A stretch of 64,000 nt of DNA from Thermogemmatispora sp042408735 (GCF_042408735.1 NZ_JBHOQV010000109.1:1-64000), one strand, 5' to 3'. Shown: positions 44,384-53,091, counted from the first letter of the stretch. Notes: generated by a model not told the origin, from the sequence alone. Numbers and translations: made by a program.

Positions 44384-44400
44384 GGTGAACTTAGTTCTCT
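44384..44400. promoter_or_regulatory. Second TetR operator-like site
   Basis: GGTGAACTTAGTTCTCT shares GGT-AACTTAGTT with the operator at 43711-43727, including the same 3-base centre TTA, and keeps a perfect GAAC-TTA-GTTC core. It lies 16 bases after the tetR stop, ahead of the next gene set. Confidence 0.6.
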
Positions 44401-44656
44401 TTGTGGACAATATTTCTGAAGTGTTGTAACGGGCGTGTGCTGGTAGTTGTAGAGCAACTGGTGCTGGCCGGGCTGGCTGGTTTGAGCCATTGCCGGGCGC
44501 CGGTCCCGTCGTCGGTTCCTGCTCCACCAAGATGAGGGTCTCCCTTTGTGAGTCTAGCTGGCCGGAGCCGGCTCGCTGAGGCTTGGAGATCTTGTTGCTC
44601 AAGGCTCTTGCTCGATGGTGATGAATTCGCCGCCTGGCTATACTGAGGTAAAGACC

Positions 44657-44719
44657 AGACCGGTCTCAAAGGTGAACCGGTTCCTGGAAGATCGTCTCTT
44701 CCTCGTGATCATAACCGGT
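44657..44719. promoter_or_regulatory. Three ACCGGT-centred palindromes before the Tat/DUF4331 genes
   Basis: AGACCGGTCT (44657-44666), GAACCGGTTC (44674-44683) and a looser one around ACCGGT at 44714-44719 lie 70 to 130 bases before the start at 44789. Centres are 17 and 38 bases apart. They may be binding sites of a second regulator. No convincing promoter was found nearby. Confidence 0.45.
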
Positions 44720-44788
44720 CATGAGAAGCAGACCTTCGGCGATCGCGCCGAATCGACGCATCAAGACAAACCAGGCGAGGAGATAACC

Positions 44789-45097
44789 ATGCCTCGAATT
44801 ACAAGGCGTACCTTTCTCAAGCGGACCACGATCGGCATGGCTGCCGGCGGGACCCTGGTCGGAACCCTGGAGGGAGCGGGGCCGTCGGCCGCCCGGTCCC
44901 TGCCTGTTGACCTCCCCACCACGGGCGAGGCAGTGGGCTACCAACCGGTCTCTGCTTCCGACAGCGAAGAGCCGCTGGTGCTGCACGTGCGCCAGCGCAG
45001 CACGGGTGAAGTTAGCATTCTGACTGGCACGCGCGAAATCACCTATCGCGATCCTGGCCTGGTCGCTCACCTTCTCAAAAAGACAGGGCGACCATGA
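44789..45097 (+). CDS. Small Tat-exported protein
   Basis: 102 residues. The N-terminus has a twin-arginine signal (ITRRTFLKRTTIGMAAGG), a short hydrophobic core and a likely cleavage region around residues 28-33. The mature part is about 70 residues, acidic then beta-rich (PLVLHVRQRSTGEVSILTGTREITY), ending in a small basic tail. GCGAGGAGA precedes the ATG. It is 40 bases upstream of the DUF4331 gene and surely co-transcribed. Function unknown. Confidence 0.8.
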   Translation: MPRITRRTFLKRTTIGMAAGGTLVGTLEGAGPSAARSLPVDLPTTGEAVGYQPVSASDSEEPLVLHVRQRSTGEVSILTGTREITYRDPGLVAHLLKKTGRP

Positions 45098-45137
45098 TCA
45101 TTGCCTGCACGTGGCAGGGGAAGGAGAGGTAAGGTCT

Positions 45138-46499
45138 ATGTCATCGCATCGCGAAGCCCCAGAGATCGCCAAAGATCCAGTAGCTGACAATACTGACGTC
45201 TACGCCTTTGTCAGCCCAGACAAGCCCGAGACGGTCACTCTGATCGCCAACTACATTCCCCTCCAGGAGCCAGCCGGTGGACCCAACTTTTACGAATTTG
45301 GGGACGATGTTCTCTATGAGATCCACATCGACAACGACGGCGATGCCCTGGCCGATATCACCTATCAATTTCGCTTTGAGACGGAGGTACGTAACCCCGA
45401 TACCTTTCTCTACAATACCGGACCGATCACCGCGCTCGACAGCCCCAACTGGAATCGGCGCCAGTTCTACACAGTGACACGCATTGAAGAGGACGGCGCT
45501 ACCAAAGTTCTCGGGCGGCATCTGGCCTGTCCACCCTGCAACATTGGGCCACTCTCGACGCCCAACTATGAGGAACTGGCCAGGGCCGCTATCCACCGTC
45601 TGCCAGATGGTGGCCTGGTCTTCGCTGGCCAGCGCAATGAAGGTTTCTACGTCGATCTGGGAGCCATTTTTGACCTGCTCGACGTTCGTCCGCTGCAGAA
45701 TCTCCATCTATTTCCACGGCCCCCGCAGCCGGGTGTCGATGCCACCAAAGATCTGAATGTCCACAGCATTGCCCTGCAGGTGCCCAAGAGCAGCCTGACG
45801 CGCGAGCACTATGCCGCCAGCGATCACAAAAATCCGCGCTCGGTTATCGGTGTCTGGGCCTCGGCCAGCCGTCAGAAAGTGACCCTGCATGATAGCGGAC
45901 AGGAGCCTGCCCATACGGGACCGTGGGTGCAGGTCTCGCGCCTGGGCAACCCCCTCTTCAACGAGGTCATCGTTCCTCTGGGCAAAAAGAACCTCTGGAA
46001 TCGTCTGGCTCCCAAGGATGACGCGGCCTTCGTCAAGTACGTTGAGCATCCGGAGGTAGCGCGCCTGCTGCCCGCGCTCTACCCCGGTGTCTTCCCCCAT
46101 CTGCAAGCCCTCACCGCGCCGCGTGCTGACCTGGTGGCCATCCTTCTCACGGGAATTCCAGGCGGTCTCATCGACGGCTTCCAAAACTTCACCGGCCCGA
46201 AGCCCGCCGATCTCTTGCGACTCAACGTTGCCATCCCGCCCGCCAGCAAACCCAACGTCTTGGGTATTTTAGGCGGCGACCTGGCTGGCTTCCCCAACGG
46301 ACGGCGCGTCTTCGACGACGTGGTCACCATCGAGCTGCGGGCTGTTGCTGGCGCGACCTATCCCCTCGTCAATCATAGCTACACCCCCGATGCGGCAGTT
46401 GCCAGGCTCACTGGCGGCGTTCCCCCTCGAACAAACTATTTAAAGCACTTTCCCTATTTAGCCACACCCAAGAGCGGCTTCGAGGTCCCAGCGAGCTGA
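45138..46499 (+). CDS. DUF4331 family protein
   Basis: 453 residues beginning with the family signature SSHREAPEIAKDPVADNTDVYAFVSP, followed by VTLIANYIPLQEPAGGPNFYEFGDDVLYEIHIDNDGD, and a late segment with LNVAIPP and GDLAGFPNGRRVFDDVVTIELR. No signal peptide is seen in the protein itself. Function is unknown. AAGGAGAGG precedes the ATG at 45138; an upstream ATG in the same frame lacks a site. The protein may be exported or bound through the Tat protein before it, but that is a guess. Confidence 0.9.
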   Translation: MSSHREAPEIAKDPVADNTDVYAFVSPDKPETVTLIANYIPLQEPAGGPNFYEFGDDVLYEIHIDNDGDALADITYQFRFETEVRNPDTFLYNTGPITALDSPNWNRRQFYTVTRIEEDGATKVLGRHLACPPCNIGPLSTPNYEELARAAIHRLPDGGLVFAGQRNEGFYVDLGAIFDLLDVRPLQNLHLFPRPPQPGVDATKDLNVHSIALQVPKSSLTREHYAASDHKNPRSVIGVWASASRQKVTLHDSGQEPAHTGPWVQVSRLGNPLFNEVIVPLGKKNLWNRLAPKDDAAFVKYVEHPEVARLLPALYPGVFPHLQALTAPRADLVAILLTGIPGGLIDGFQNFTGPKPADLLRLNVAIPPASKPNVLGILGGDLAGFPNGRRVFDDVVTIELRAVAGATYPLVNHSYTPDAAVARLTGGVPPRTNYLKHFPYLATPKSGFEVPAS

Positions 46500-46523
46500 G
46501 GGCAGCCGCTCCGCTTTGCAAGA

Positions 46524-46653
46524 GCGCGCGGTCGCCGGACCAGGTCGGTCAGTCCAGGCACGGAGGGAGACTGCTCCCTCCTCCATCTTCTCGGCAGTCA
46601 AAAGGCCAGGGGAAAGCGGACTGAGCCGCTTGGCCGAGCGAGCGACCGCGCGC
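46524..46653. other. Nested inverted repeats after DUF4331
   Basis: Outer arms GCGCGCGGTCGC (46524-46535) and GCGACCGCGCGC (46642-46653) are perfect over 12 bases. Inside are CAGTCC (46550-46555) with GGACTG (46618-46623), and GGAGGGAG (46562-46569) with CTCCCTCC (46574-46581). The inner hairpin alone could be a terminator; the whole may be a structured RNA or a small palindromic element. Confidence 0.55.
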
Positions 46654-46724
46654 TGGGCCTCAGCCCCAGCCTGCAGGGGCGGTAGCTGGCCCACTCAGGT
46701 CAGAATGGAGGTGAGTCGAAGACA

Positions 46725-47063
46725 ATGGAGGCCAGTCGCTCTTTCTTCGAGCGTGTCCACAGCGAGCCAGTTGTCCTGGAGATCGGAGGAGAGATCGGGG
46801 CCCTCATCCTGTATACCGATCCCGAACTGCGCGGCAAGGAGATCGAGGTCAGTCCTGTCCAGGAGCCGCAGAAGCGTACCCATACTGCAGTTCTGGAGCG
46901 GCGCCTCAACGGGAAGCAGCTCTTTGCTGCCGTCTTTGCCGCCCTGCCCGCCGGTCTCTATACCCTCTGGGATCTTGCCGGCCAGCCGGCGGGCACGGTG
47001 GCCATCGAGGGAGGCCGCGTCAACGAAATCAACTGGTGTCAATCGCAGCGGATAGCGCGCTGA
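46725..47063 (+). CDS. Small protein of unknown function
   Basis: 112 residues, predicted mostly beta (VVLEIGGEIGALILYTD, GKEIEVSPV, HTAVLERRLNGKQLFAAVFAALPAGLYTLWD, GTVAIEGGRVNEINW), which resembles a small beta-sandwich without signal peptide or membrane helix. GGAGGTGA lies 11 bases before the ATG. It follows DUF4331 by 225 bases. I do not recognise the family. Confidence 0.7.
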   Translation: MEASRSFFERVHSEPVVLEIGGEIGALILYTDPELRGKEIEVSPVQEPQKRTHTAVLERRLNGKQLFAAVFAALPAGLYTLWDLAGQPAGTVAIEGGRVNEINWCQSQRIAR

Positions 47064-47140
47064 CCTCGGCTGCGTTACGGCCTGTGGCACCTGTGACAGC
47101 AGCTACCCCAGAGCGCAGGGCGACCAGCCCAGCAACGGCA

Positions 47141-47169
47141 TTGCACTTTTGCGCCGCCTTGGCTATAAT
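47141..47169 (+). promoter_or_regulatory. Promoter of the thiamine operon
   Basis: TTGCAC (47141-47146) and TATAAT (47164-47169) are 17 bases apart. The transcript would start near 47176 and include about 195 unexplained bases before the TPP aptamer. Confidence 0.75.
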
Positions 47170-47370
47170 TGGCGGTGGAAGGAAGAGGCAGGCCCATCCT
47201 GGCTGGCGCTACCCCTCTATCGCGCTGTCGCCACCTTTGGCCGCCGAAGGCTGGTCAGGCCAGCCTGGAGCAGCGGAAGCACGGCGCAGGCAGAGGAAAG
47301 GCTGCAGGCCATGGCCCCTCTCTTCGCCTATGGTTAGCTTTAGCTAATTGTCCTGCGACACACTGCTACT

Positions 47371-47469
47371 CGCTAGGGGAGCTTGGTGCAGCCAGGCTGA
47401 GAACACCACCGGAGTGTGTGGGGGACCCTGAACTGACCTGATCTGGGTAATGCCAGCGAAGGGAACGCG
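47371..47469 (+). ncRNA. TPP riboswitch (THI element)
   Basis: The conserved parts are in order: AGGGGAGC, GGCTGAGA, a variable arm, ACCCTGAA, then CCTGATCTGGGTAATGCCAG and CGAAGGGA. It lies about 130 bases before tenA. Nothing like a U-tract terminator follows; CCTGAACTCCCCAC (47554-47567) can pair with GTGGAGGTCAGG (47581-47592), which is the tenA ribosome site, so control may be at translation. Confidence 0.95.
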
Positions 47470-47597
47470 GGTGATCTGGAAAACTGTGGCCTCATCGGCA
47501 GAGTCGTCATAGTTTTCTTCTCCTCCATTCATTCACCGAGCAGCGCTTCCTGGCCTGAACTCCCCACCGATTCTTTGTTTGTGGAGGTCAGGTAGTC

Positions 47598-48299
47598 ATG
47601 TCCGCCGCTCAGACCGGCGCAATGGCCTCCGGCAGCCTCTCCGCGCGCCTGCGCGAGAGTGTCCTGCCGCTGTGGCAGCGCCAATTGCAGCATCCCTTTG
47701 TCGTTGCCCTCGGCGACGGCTCCTTGCCGCGCGCCAACTTTGAATTCTATATTCGCCAGGATGCCCTCTTTCTCGATGTGCTGGCCAAGTGCTTCGGCTA
47801 CGCGGCAACGCGCAGCGAAGACCAGGCCGAAATAGAGCAGTTTGGCCGCCTGCTGCTCAATACCCTCGTTGTTGAGCAAGACCTGCACCGCCGTTACGGC
47901 GAGCGCTTCGGCTTAACCCCGGAGCAGATGGCCGCTACCCCAATGGCTCCTACCAACTACGCCTACACCCGCCACTTGTTGGCTATCGCCACCACGGGCA
48001 CGCTGCCGGAAATCATCGCCTCCATGCTGCCCTGCGCCTGGATCTACGCCGAGGTAGGAACCCATCTAACGGCCAACAAGGCGCCATCGCCCGACCATCC
48101 TTACGCCGACTGGCTGCGTACCTATGCCGACCCCGAATTTGATGCTGTGGGGCGCTGGCTGCGCGAGCGTCTGGATGCCCACGCTGAGGGCCTCTCGGCA
48201 GAAGCTATTGCCCGTCTCCATGAGATCTTTCGCATCAGCACCTGCTACGAATGGCTCTTCTGGGAAATGGCCTGGCAGCAGGAGCAATGGCCGGCCTGA
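47598..48299 (+). CDS. tenA: TenA family aminopyrimidine aminohydrolase / thiaminase II
   Basis: Salvages the thiamine pyrimidine from degraded thiamine. FEFYIRQDALFLDVLAKCFGYAATRS, the active-site cysteine in MLPCAWIYAEVG (about residue 149) and the glutamate in FWEMAWQQ near the end match the family. 233 residues. GGAGGT precedes the ATG. It is the first gene after the TPP riboswitch, with thiD next. Confidence 0.95.
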   Translation: MSAAQTGAMASGSLSARLRESVLPLWQRQLQHPFVVALGDGSLPRANFEFYIRQDALFLDVLAKCFGYAATRSEDQAEIEQFGRLLLNTLVVEQDLHRRYGERFGLTPEQMAATPMAPTNYAYTRHLLAIATTGTLPEIIASMLPCAWIYAEVGTHLTANKAPSPDHPYADWLRTYADPEFDAVGRWLRERLDAHAEGLSAEAIARLHEIFRISTCYEWLFWEMAWQQEQWPA

Positions 48300-48417
48300 G
48301 CCGGGTTGAGCCGAGCTGAGCTGGGCACCAACCAGCCAGCCTGCCGGCTCTGGCTGACTGGCGAGCAGAAGCTGCTTGCCAGAGCAAAAGGAGTGAAGCA
48401 GAGAAGAGAGGAAGAAG

Positions 48418-49239
48418 ATGAGCGAGGAGCAGCGACTCCCACGGGCCTTGACCATTGCCGGCTCGGATTCGTCCGCCGGGGCCGGCATTCAGGCTGACCT
48501 CAAGACCTTTGCCGCCCTGGAGGTCTATGGTCTCTCCGCCCTCACGGCCATTACTGCTCAGAACACCCTGGGGGTACGAGCCGCCTTTGAGCTGCCGCCG
48601 GAGCTGGTCGAAGCCCAGATCGAGGCCGTGCTCGAAGATCTCGGGGCCGACGCTGCCAAAACCGGCATGCTGGCCACCGCCCCCATTATCGAAGCGGTCG
48701 CGCGCAGCGTCGCCCGCTGGCAGTTGCCCCTGGTGGTCGATCCGGTGATGGCGGCCAAAAGTGGCGACCCGCTCTTGCGGCCCGAGGCCGTGGCGGCCCT
48801 GTGCCGCGAGCTGCTTCCCCTGGCAGAGGTCGTGACCCCGAACCTGCCGGAGGCCCAGATGCTGACCGGGCGTCGGGTCGAGACCCTGGAAGAGATGCGC
48901 GAGGCCGCCCGCGCCATTCACGATCTGGGAGCGCGCCACGTGGTGGTCAAGGGCGGGCACCGTCTCGACGCGCCGATCGATATCTACTTTGACGGCGCCA
49001 GCTTCAGCGAATTGCGGGCCGAGCGCATCGAGACGCGCCATACTCACGGGACCGGCTGTACCTTCTCGGCGGCCATCGCTGCCTTCCTGGCGCGTGGCTT
49101 GCCCGTTGCTGAGGCAGTAGCTGCCGCCAAGCAGTACGTCACCGAGGCCATTCGTCATGCGCCGGGACTTGGTCATGGCCACGGGCCTACCGAGCATTTC
49201 TGGCAGTGGAAGCAGAGCCAGAAGGAAGGAAGAGCATGA
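48418..49239 (+). CDS. thiD: Hydroxymethylpyrimidine / phosphomethylpyrimidine kinase
   Basis: Phosphorylates HMP and HMP-P. TIAGSDSSAGAGIQADLKTF at the start, VVDPVMAAKSGDPLL, VVTPNLPEAQMLTG and HGTGCTFSAAIAAFLARG with the catalytic aspartate region replaced by the usual GTGC anion hole. 273 residues, stand-alone, not fused to ThiE. The stop TGA overlaps the start ATG of thiM by four bases, so translation is coupled. Confidence 0.96.
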   Translation: MSEEQRLPRALTIAGSDSSAGAGIQADLKTFAALEVYGLSALTAITAQNTLGVRAAFELPPELVEAQIEAVLEDLGADAAKTGMLATAPIIEAVARSVARWQLPLVVDPVMAAKSGDPLLRPEAVAALCRELLPLAEVVTPNLPEAQMLTGRRVETLEEMREAARAIHDLGARHVVVKGGHRLDAPIDIYFDGASFSELRAERIETRHTHGTGCTFSAAIAAFLARGLPVAEAVAAAKQYVTEAIRHAPGLGHGHGPTEHFWQWKQSQKEGRA

Positions 49240-50075
49240 GTCAGAGCCATGATGACGGGGGGCATGAGCAAAAGGCCCTGGGGGAAGTAGCGACCCTGGT
49301 GGGCCTCATTCGGAGCCGCCGGCCCCTGGTGCACCACATCACCAATATGGTCGTCATGAACGACACCGCCAACATTACTCTGGCCATAGGCGCCCTGCCG
49401 GTCATGGCCCACGCTCCCGAAGAAGTTGAAGAAATGGTTGGCCTGGCCAGCGCCCTGGTCCTCAACATCGGCACTCTCACGCCGGGCCAGATCGAGGCCA
49501 TGCTCCTGGCGGGCCGGCGTGCCAACGAAGGCCAGATCCCTATTGTCCTTGATCCCGTCGGAGCGGGAGCCACGCGCCTGCGTACCGAGAGCGCCTTGCG
49601 CTTGCTGCGGGAACTGCGCATTGCTGCCCTGCGTGGCAACGCCTCCGAGATCGGAGCCTTACTGGGAGTAGAGGGCGAGACACGCGGCGTCGAAGCTATC
49701 TCCCTGGCAGAGGAGCGGGAAAGCGTCGCCCAGCGAGCGGCGCGCCAGTTCAACTGCTGCGTGGCCATTACGGGCGCGCGTGATGTCATCAGCGACGGTC
49801 AGCGCCTGGCCTATGTAGAGAACGGTCATCCCTTGCTAGCCAGCATCACCGGCAGCGGTTGCATGGCTACCAGCCTGGTAGCGGCCTTCCTGGCGGTCGA
49901 GCCAGATGCCTGGAGGGCCTGCGTTGCCGCCCTGGTAGTTCTCGGTCTGGCGGGAGAGCTGGCGGCCCAGAAAGCGGCTGGCCCTGGCACCTTTCGCTCT
50001 CACCTCCTCGATGCTGTGGCCGTCCTCGACGAGCAGACCATCCGTCGTGGCCAGAAAGTGAAGGTGATCGCCTGA
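49236..50075 (+). CDS. thiM: Hydroxyethylthiazole kinase
   Basis: Phosphorylates the salvaged thiazole alcohol. VHHITNMVVMNDTANITLAIGALPVMAHAPEEVEEM, VLDPVGAGATRLRT, LRGNASEIGALLG and ITGSGCMATSLVAAFLA mark the family. 279 residues. It overlaps thiD by ATGA and thiE by one base. Confidence 0.96.
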   Translation: MSQSHDDGGHEQKALGEVATLVGLIRSRRPLVHHITNMVVMNDTANITLAIGALPVMAHAPEEVEEMVGLASALVLNIGTLTPGQIEAMLLAGRRANEGQIPIVLDPVGAGATRLRTESALRLLRELRIAALRGNASEIGALLGVEGETRGVEAISLAEERESVAQRAARQFNCCVAITGARDVISDGQRLAYVENGHPLLASITGSGCMATSLVAAFLAVEPDAWRACVAALVVLGLAGELAAQKAAGPGTFRSHLLDAVAVLDEQTIRRGQKVKVIA

Positions 50076-50773
50076 TGTCTGCGCTGCTCCCTTCGGGCTG
50101 GAAACGCCAGGAGCTGATTCCCCGCCTTGCCCTGCACGTTCTCACCGATCGCCAGTGGTCGCGAGGGCGCGACATGCTGACCGTAGCGGAGGCGGCCCTG
50201 GCCGGCGGAGCCACCATCATCCAACTGCGCGATAAGGAGGCCACAACGCGCACCCTGGTCGAGGAGGGTCTGGCCCTGCGTGTGCTCACTCGTCGCCACG
50301 GGGCCTTACTGATTGTCAACGACCGCCTTGACGTGGCGCTGGCGATCGACGCCGATGGCGCCCACGTCGGGCAAGATGACATGCCGGTTGCCCTGGCGCG
50401 CAAGCTGCTGGGACCCGGGCGCATTCTCGGGGTCTCTGCAGGCAACCTCGCGGAAGCCGAACAGGCGGTAGCGGAGGGCGCTGACTACCTGGGCGTTGGC
50501 CCGATCTACCCGACGCGCGGCAAGGCTGATGCCGGACCGGCCACCGGCCCCGAGCTGCTAAGAGCTATCGGGGCCCGTTATCGGGTGCCGCTGGTGGCCA
50601 TCGGGGGAATCACGGCGGCCAACACGCCAGAAGTCATTGCGGCGGGCGCTTGTGGCGTCGCCGTGATCACTGCCGTTGTCCATGCAGAAGACATCGCCGC
50701 TGCCGCGCGTGCCATTGTTGAACAGGTGCAGGCAGCGCGGGCCGCCACGGGCCTTTCGGAAGAAAGAGGCTAG
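50075..50773 (+). CDS. thiE: Thiamine-phosphate synthase
   Basis: Joins HMP-PP and thiazole phosphate. LHVLTDRQWSRGRD, IIQLRDKEATTR, LIVNDRLDVALAIDADGAHVGQDDMP, YLGVGPIYPTRGKADAG and LVAIGGITAANTPEVIAAGACGVAVITAV are present. 232 residues. The start codon shares its first base with the thiM stop (TGATG). Its last four bases overlap the end of thiL on the other strand. Confidence 0.96.
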   Translation: MSALLPSGWKRQELIPRLALHVLTDRQWSRGRDMLTVAEAALAGGATIIQLRDKEATTRTLVEEGLALRVLTRRHGALLIVNDRLDVALAIDADGAHVGQDDMPVALARKLLGPGRILGVSAGNLAEAEQAVAEGADYLGVGPIYPTRGKADAGPATGPELLRAIGARYRVPLVAIGGITAANTPEVIAAGACGVAVITAVVHAEDIAAAARAIVEQVQAARAATGLSEERG

Positions 50774-51804
50774 TCTCTGGAGGGCGAGGTGAAATGATCC
50801 CAGCTCCGCACCGCAAGCGGCTCTTCGTGTCCGTCGGGCCAGCGTAACCGCAGTCCCCTCGCGGCCTCCGTGATCTGGCCGATGGGCGTGATGGGGGCCG
50901 CGCCCGCGGCGGCGAAGCGGGCCTGGACAGTCGCCTCATAGCCTGCTGCAACCGTAAAGAGCAGCTCATAGTCCTCTCCGCCATGCAGGACCCAGGTCAG
51001 GGGATCCCGTCCACTGGCAGCGGCCAGAGCACGCAGCTCGGGAGAGAGTGGCAGATGCCCGACCTCAAGGCAGGCTCCCACACCGCTGCGCTCGCAGATA
51101 TGGGCCAGGTCCCCGCTGAGACCATCGCTGACATCGATCAGCGCGGTGACAATCTGGGGGCCAAGCTCACTCAGCAGGCGTCCCTCGGCCAGGCGCGGGC
51201 GTGGCAGGCGATGGACGCTCCGCAGGCGCTCGCAGGCCGTTGGCGGATACGGATAGTCGGGATAGAGCAGCGAATACAGACCAGCAGCCGACTCGCCCGG
51301 CCAGCCTGTCACAAAGATCGTGTCGCCAACGTGGGCGCCGGCCCGTGTCAGCACCCGCCCGCGTTCGATCTCGCCCAGCAAAGTGATATCGAGCGCCAGC
51401 CCCTCGGTGCCTCCCGTGCCGCTGACGTTCCCGCCGATGATCAGCGTCTGGGCTGCGGCCGCCTCCTCTCGTAGCCCGGCGTAGAGGCCCTCCAGCACCT
51501 CCAGGGGGCAGCCGCGGGGAACATGCAGAGAGACCAGCGCATAGCGTGGCTCCCCGCCCATCGCCGCAATATCGCTCAGATTGATGGCCAGGGCCTTGTG
51601 CCCGACCTCCTCCGGCGAAGAAGTGCGTAACGTAAAATGCACTCCTTCGACCTGACTATCGCAGGTCAGCAACAGAAGTCGCCTACCTCCAACATCGAGC
51701 ACGGCGCAGTCATCTCCAACCCCGACCATGACCTCCTCGCGTGAAGGCAAGCCGGCTGTCAGACGGGCAATCAGCTCAAACTCGCTCCAGCTCTGCGCAG
51801 ACAT
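50770..51804 (-). CDS. thiL: Thiamine-monophosphate kinase
   Basis: Makes thiamine diphosphate, the riboswitch ligand. GVGDDCAVLDVGG, TCDSQVEGVHF, GHKALAINLSDIAAMGG, LIDVSDGLSGDLAHICERSGVG and WVLHGGEDYELLFTV are the family motifs. 344 residues. It is convergent with thiE and outside the riboswitch operon, so its expression is likely not under TPP control from that leader. Confidence 0.96.
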   Translation of the reverse strand: MSAQSWSEFELIARLTAGLPSREEVMVGVGDDCAVLDVGGRRLLLLTCDSQVEGVHFTLRTSSPEEVGHKALAINLSDIAAMGGEPRYALVSLHVPRGCPLEVLEGLYAGLREEAAAAQTLIIGGNVSGTGGTEGLALDITLLGEIERGRVLTRAGAHVGDTIFVTGWPGESAAGLYSLLYPDYPYPPTACERLRSVHRLPRPRLAEGRLLSELGPQIVTALIDVSDGLSGDLAHICERSGVGACLEVGHLPLSPELRALAAASGRDPLTWVLHGGEDYELLFTVAAGYEATVQARFAAAGAAPITPIGQITEAARGLRLRWPDGHEEPLAVRSWDHFTSPSRD

Positions 51805-52043
51805 GGCTGCCCAATACCTCCGGGTTTTCCCTCTCTGGGGTTATTTATCTGTCCGTATGCTCATTGCTCATCGCTCGGCGCTCTCCCCAGGCCGCCCGAG
51901 CCGGGCGAGGGGAAAGCAAACCCGCCAGAAGAGAGCAAGGGAGCGGATAGCAGCCTCTCTCTGGCCAGGGTGCACTATAGTCTCTGGTAGAGAACGGACC
52001 ATCCTTTCTATCTTACTGCTTGAAGCACACGGAGAGACAATCT

Positions 52044-52976
52044 ATGCAAGCGTTCCTGAACCTGCTCGGGCAGACCAACATTCCCGCTATCGTGGCCGCG
52101 CTACTGCTCTGCCTGGCCTACCTGCCACCCCTCTGGCAAGCGCTGCCTCAGTCCCCCGCACAAGGGCAGACCACAGAGGGCAGCAAGCAAACGCGCTGGC
52201 GCCTGTTGGCCTTCCTGGTGGCCCTTGTCGCCATGCTCGCCGTCCTCGTGACACCTATCAATAGCCTCGCGCGCAGCCAGCTCTTTTTCATGCATATGCT
52301 CCAGGTCATTGTCCTGAGCACTCTTTGCGCTCCCCTCCTCCTGCTCGCCATGCCGGCTGCCCTGCTCAAACGACTCCGGCCAGAGGAGAGCCAGGGCCGG
52401 AGTAACCGCTCATCCTTCCTCCGCTGGCTCACGCGCCCCCTGCCGGCCTCGATCCTCTATAATGGCTTCTTCCTTCTCTGGCACCTGCCACCGCTCTATC
52501 TGGCGACCAGCGAGCAGGCCCTGCTTTATGATCTGGCGCTGCTAGCGCTGCTGCTGCTGGCTCTTCTGAACTGGTGGCCGCTCCTTGGCCCAGCGGAGGA
52601 GAAGCGGCGTCTTAGTTATCCGGCCCAGATGCTCTACGCCTTTCTCGATGGCCAGCCGATCGACATCTACGCCTTCCTGCTCGTCTTCTCAGGCACCCTC
52701 TTTTACCCGGTCTATGCCCAACAGCCGCACCCACTCATCGCCCCTCTCAGCGACCAAGAGGCTGCTGGAGCGATGCTGCTCATCCCCGGTCTCGTTGACC
52801 TGATCGTCATGACCCCCCTCTTCTTTCGCTGGCTGGCTCTCCTGGAAGAGAAGGCCAGGATACGAGACCTGCAGCTTCAACAGGCCCTGGAGGAAGAAGA
52901 GCAACGACAGGGACAGGAGCTGTCGGAACACAGACAAGCGGCGTCTGAGCCGTCGCCCGGCCTCTCGGGTGAGTGA
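52044..52976 (+). CDS. ctaG: Cytochrome c oxidase assembly protein, CtaG (caa3 type)
   Basis: 310 residues with about seven membrane helices and the family features SQLFFMHMLQVIVLSTLCAPLLLLAMP, YNGFFLLWHLPPLY and MLLIPGLVDLIVMTPLFFRW. CtaG_Bac proteins help assemble the copper centre of caa3 oxidases. The C-terminal 60 residues are a charged helix (Glu/Gln-rich). ATG at 52044 follows GGAGAGA. No oxidase gene is adjacent. Confidence 0.88.
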   Translation: MQAFLNLLGQTNIPAIVAALLLCLAYLPPLWQALPQSPAQGQTTEGSKQTRWRLLAFLVALVAMLAVLVTPINSLARSQLFFMHMLQVIVLSTLCAPLLLLAMPAALLKRLRPEESQGRSNRSSFLRWLTRPLPASILYNGFFLLWHLPPLYLATSEQALLYDLALLALLLLALLNWWPLLGPAEEKRRLSYPAQMLYAFLDGQPIDIYAFLLVFSGTLFYPVYAQQPHPLIAPLSDQEAAGAMLLIPGLVDLIVMTPLFFRWLALLEEKARIRDLQLQQALEEEEQRQGQELSEHRQAASEPSPGLSGE

Positions 52977-53000
52977 GCTATAAGCTATCTGGCTGGCAGA

Positions 53001-53051
53001 AGGCTGGTTGAGTTGGAGGCTTTGACCTATCAGCTTCTCCTCAACCAGCCT
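53001..53051. terminator. Bidirectional terminator hairpin
   Basis: AGGCTGGTTGA (53001-53011) pairs perfectly with TCAACCAGCCT (53041-53051); GGAG (53015-53018) and CTCC (53037-53040) extend the stem. It lies between the convergent ctaG and lysyltransferase genes. No U-tract. Confidence 0.75.
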
Positions 53052-53091
53052 GGCGGCGATCATTCCCAAAGCCAGGCGGGGGTCAGTCTGC

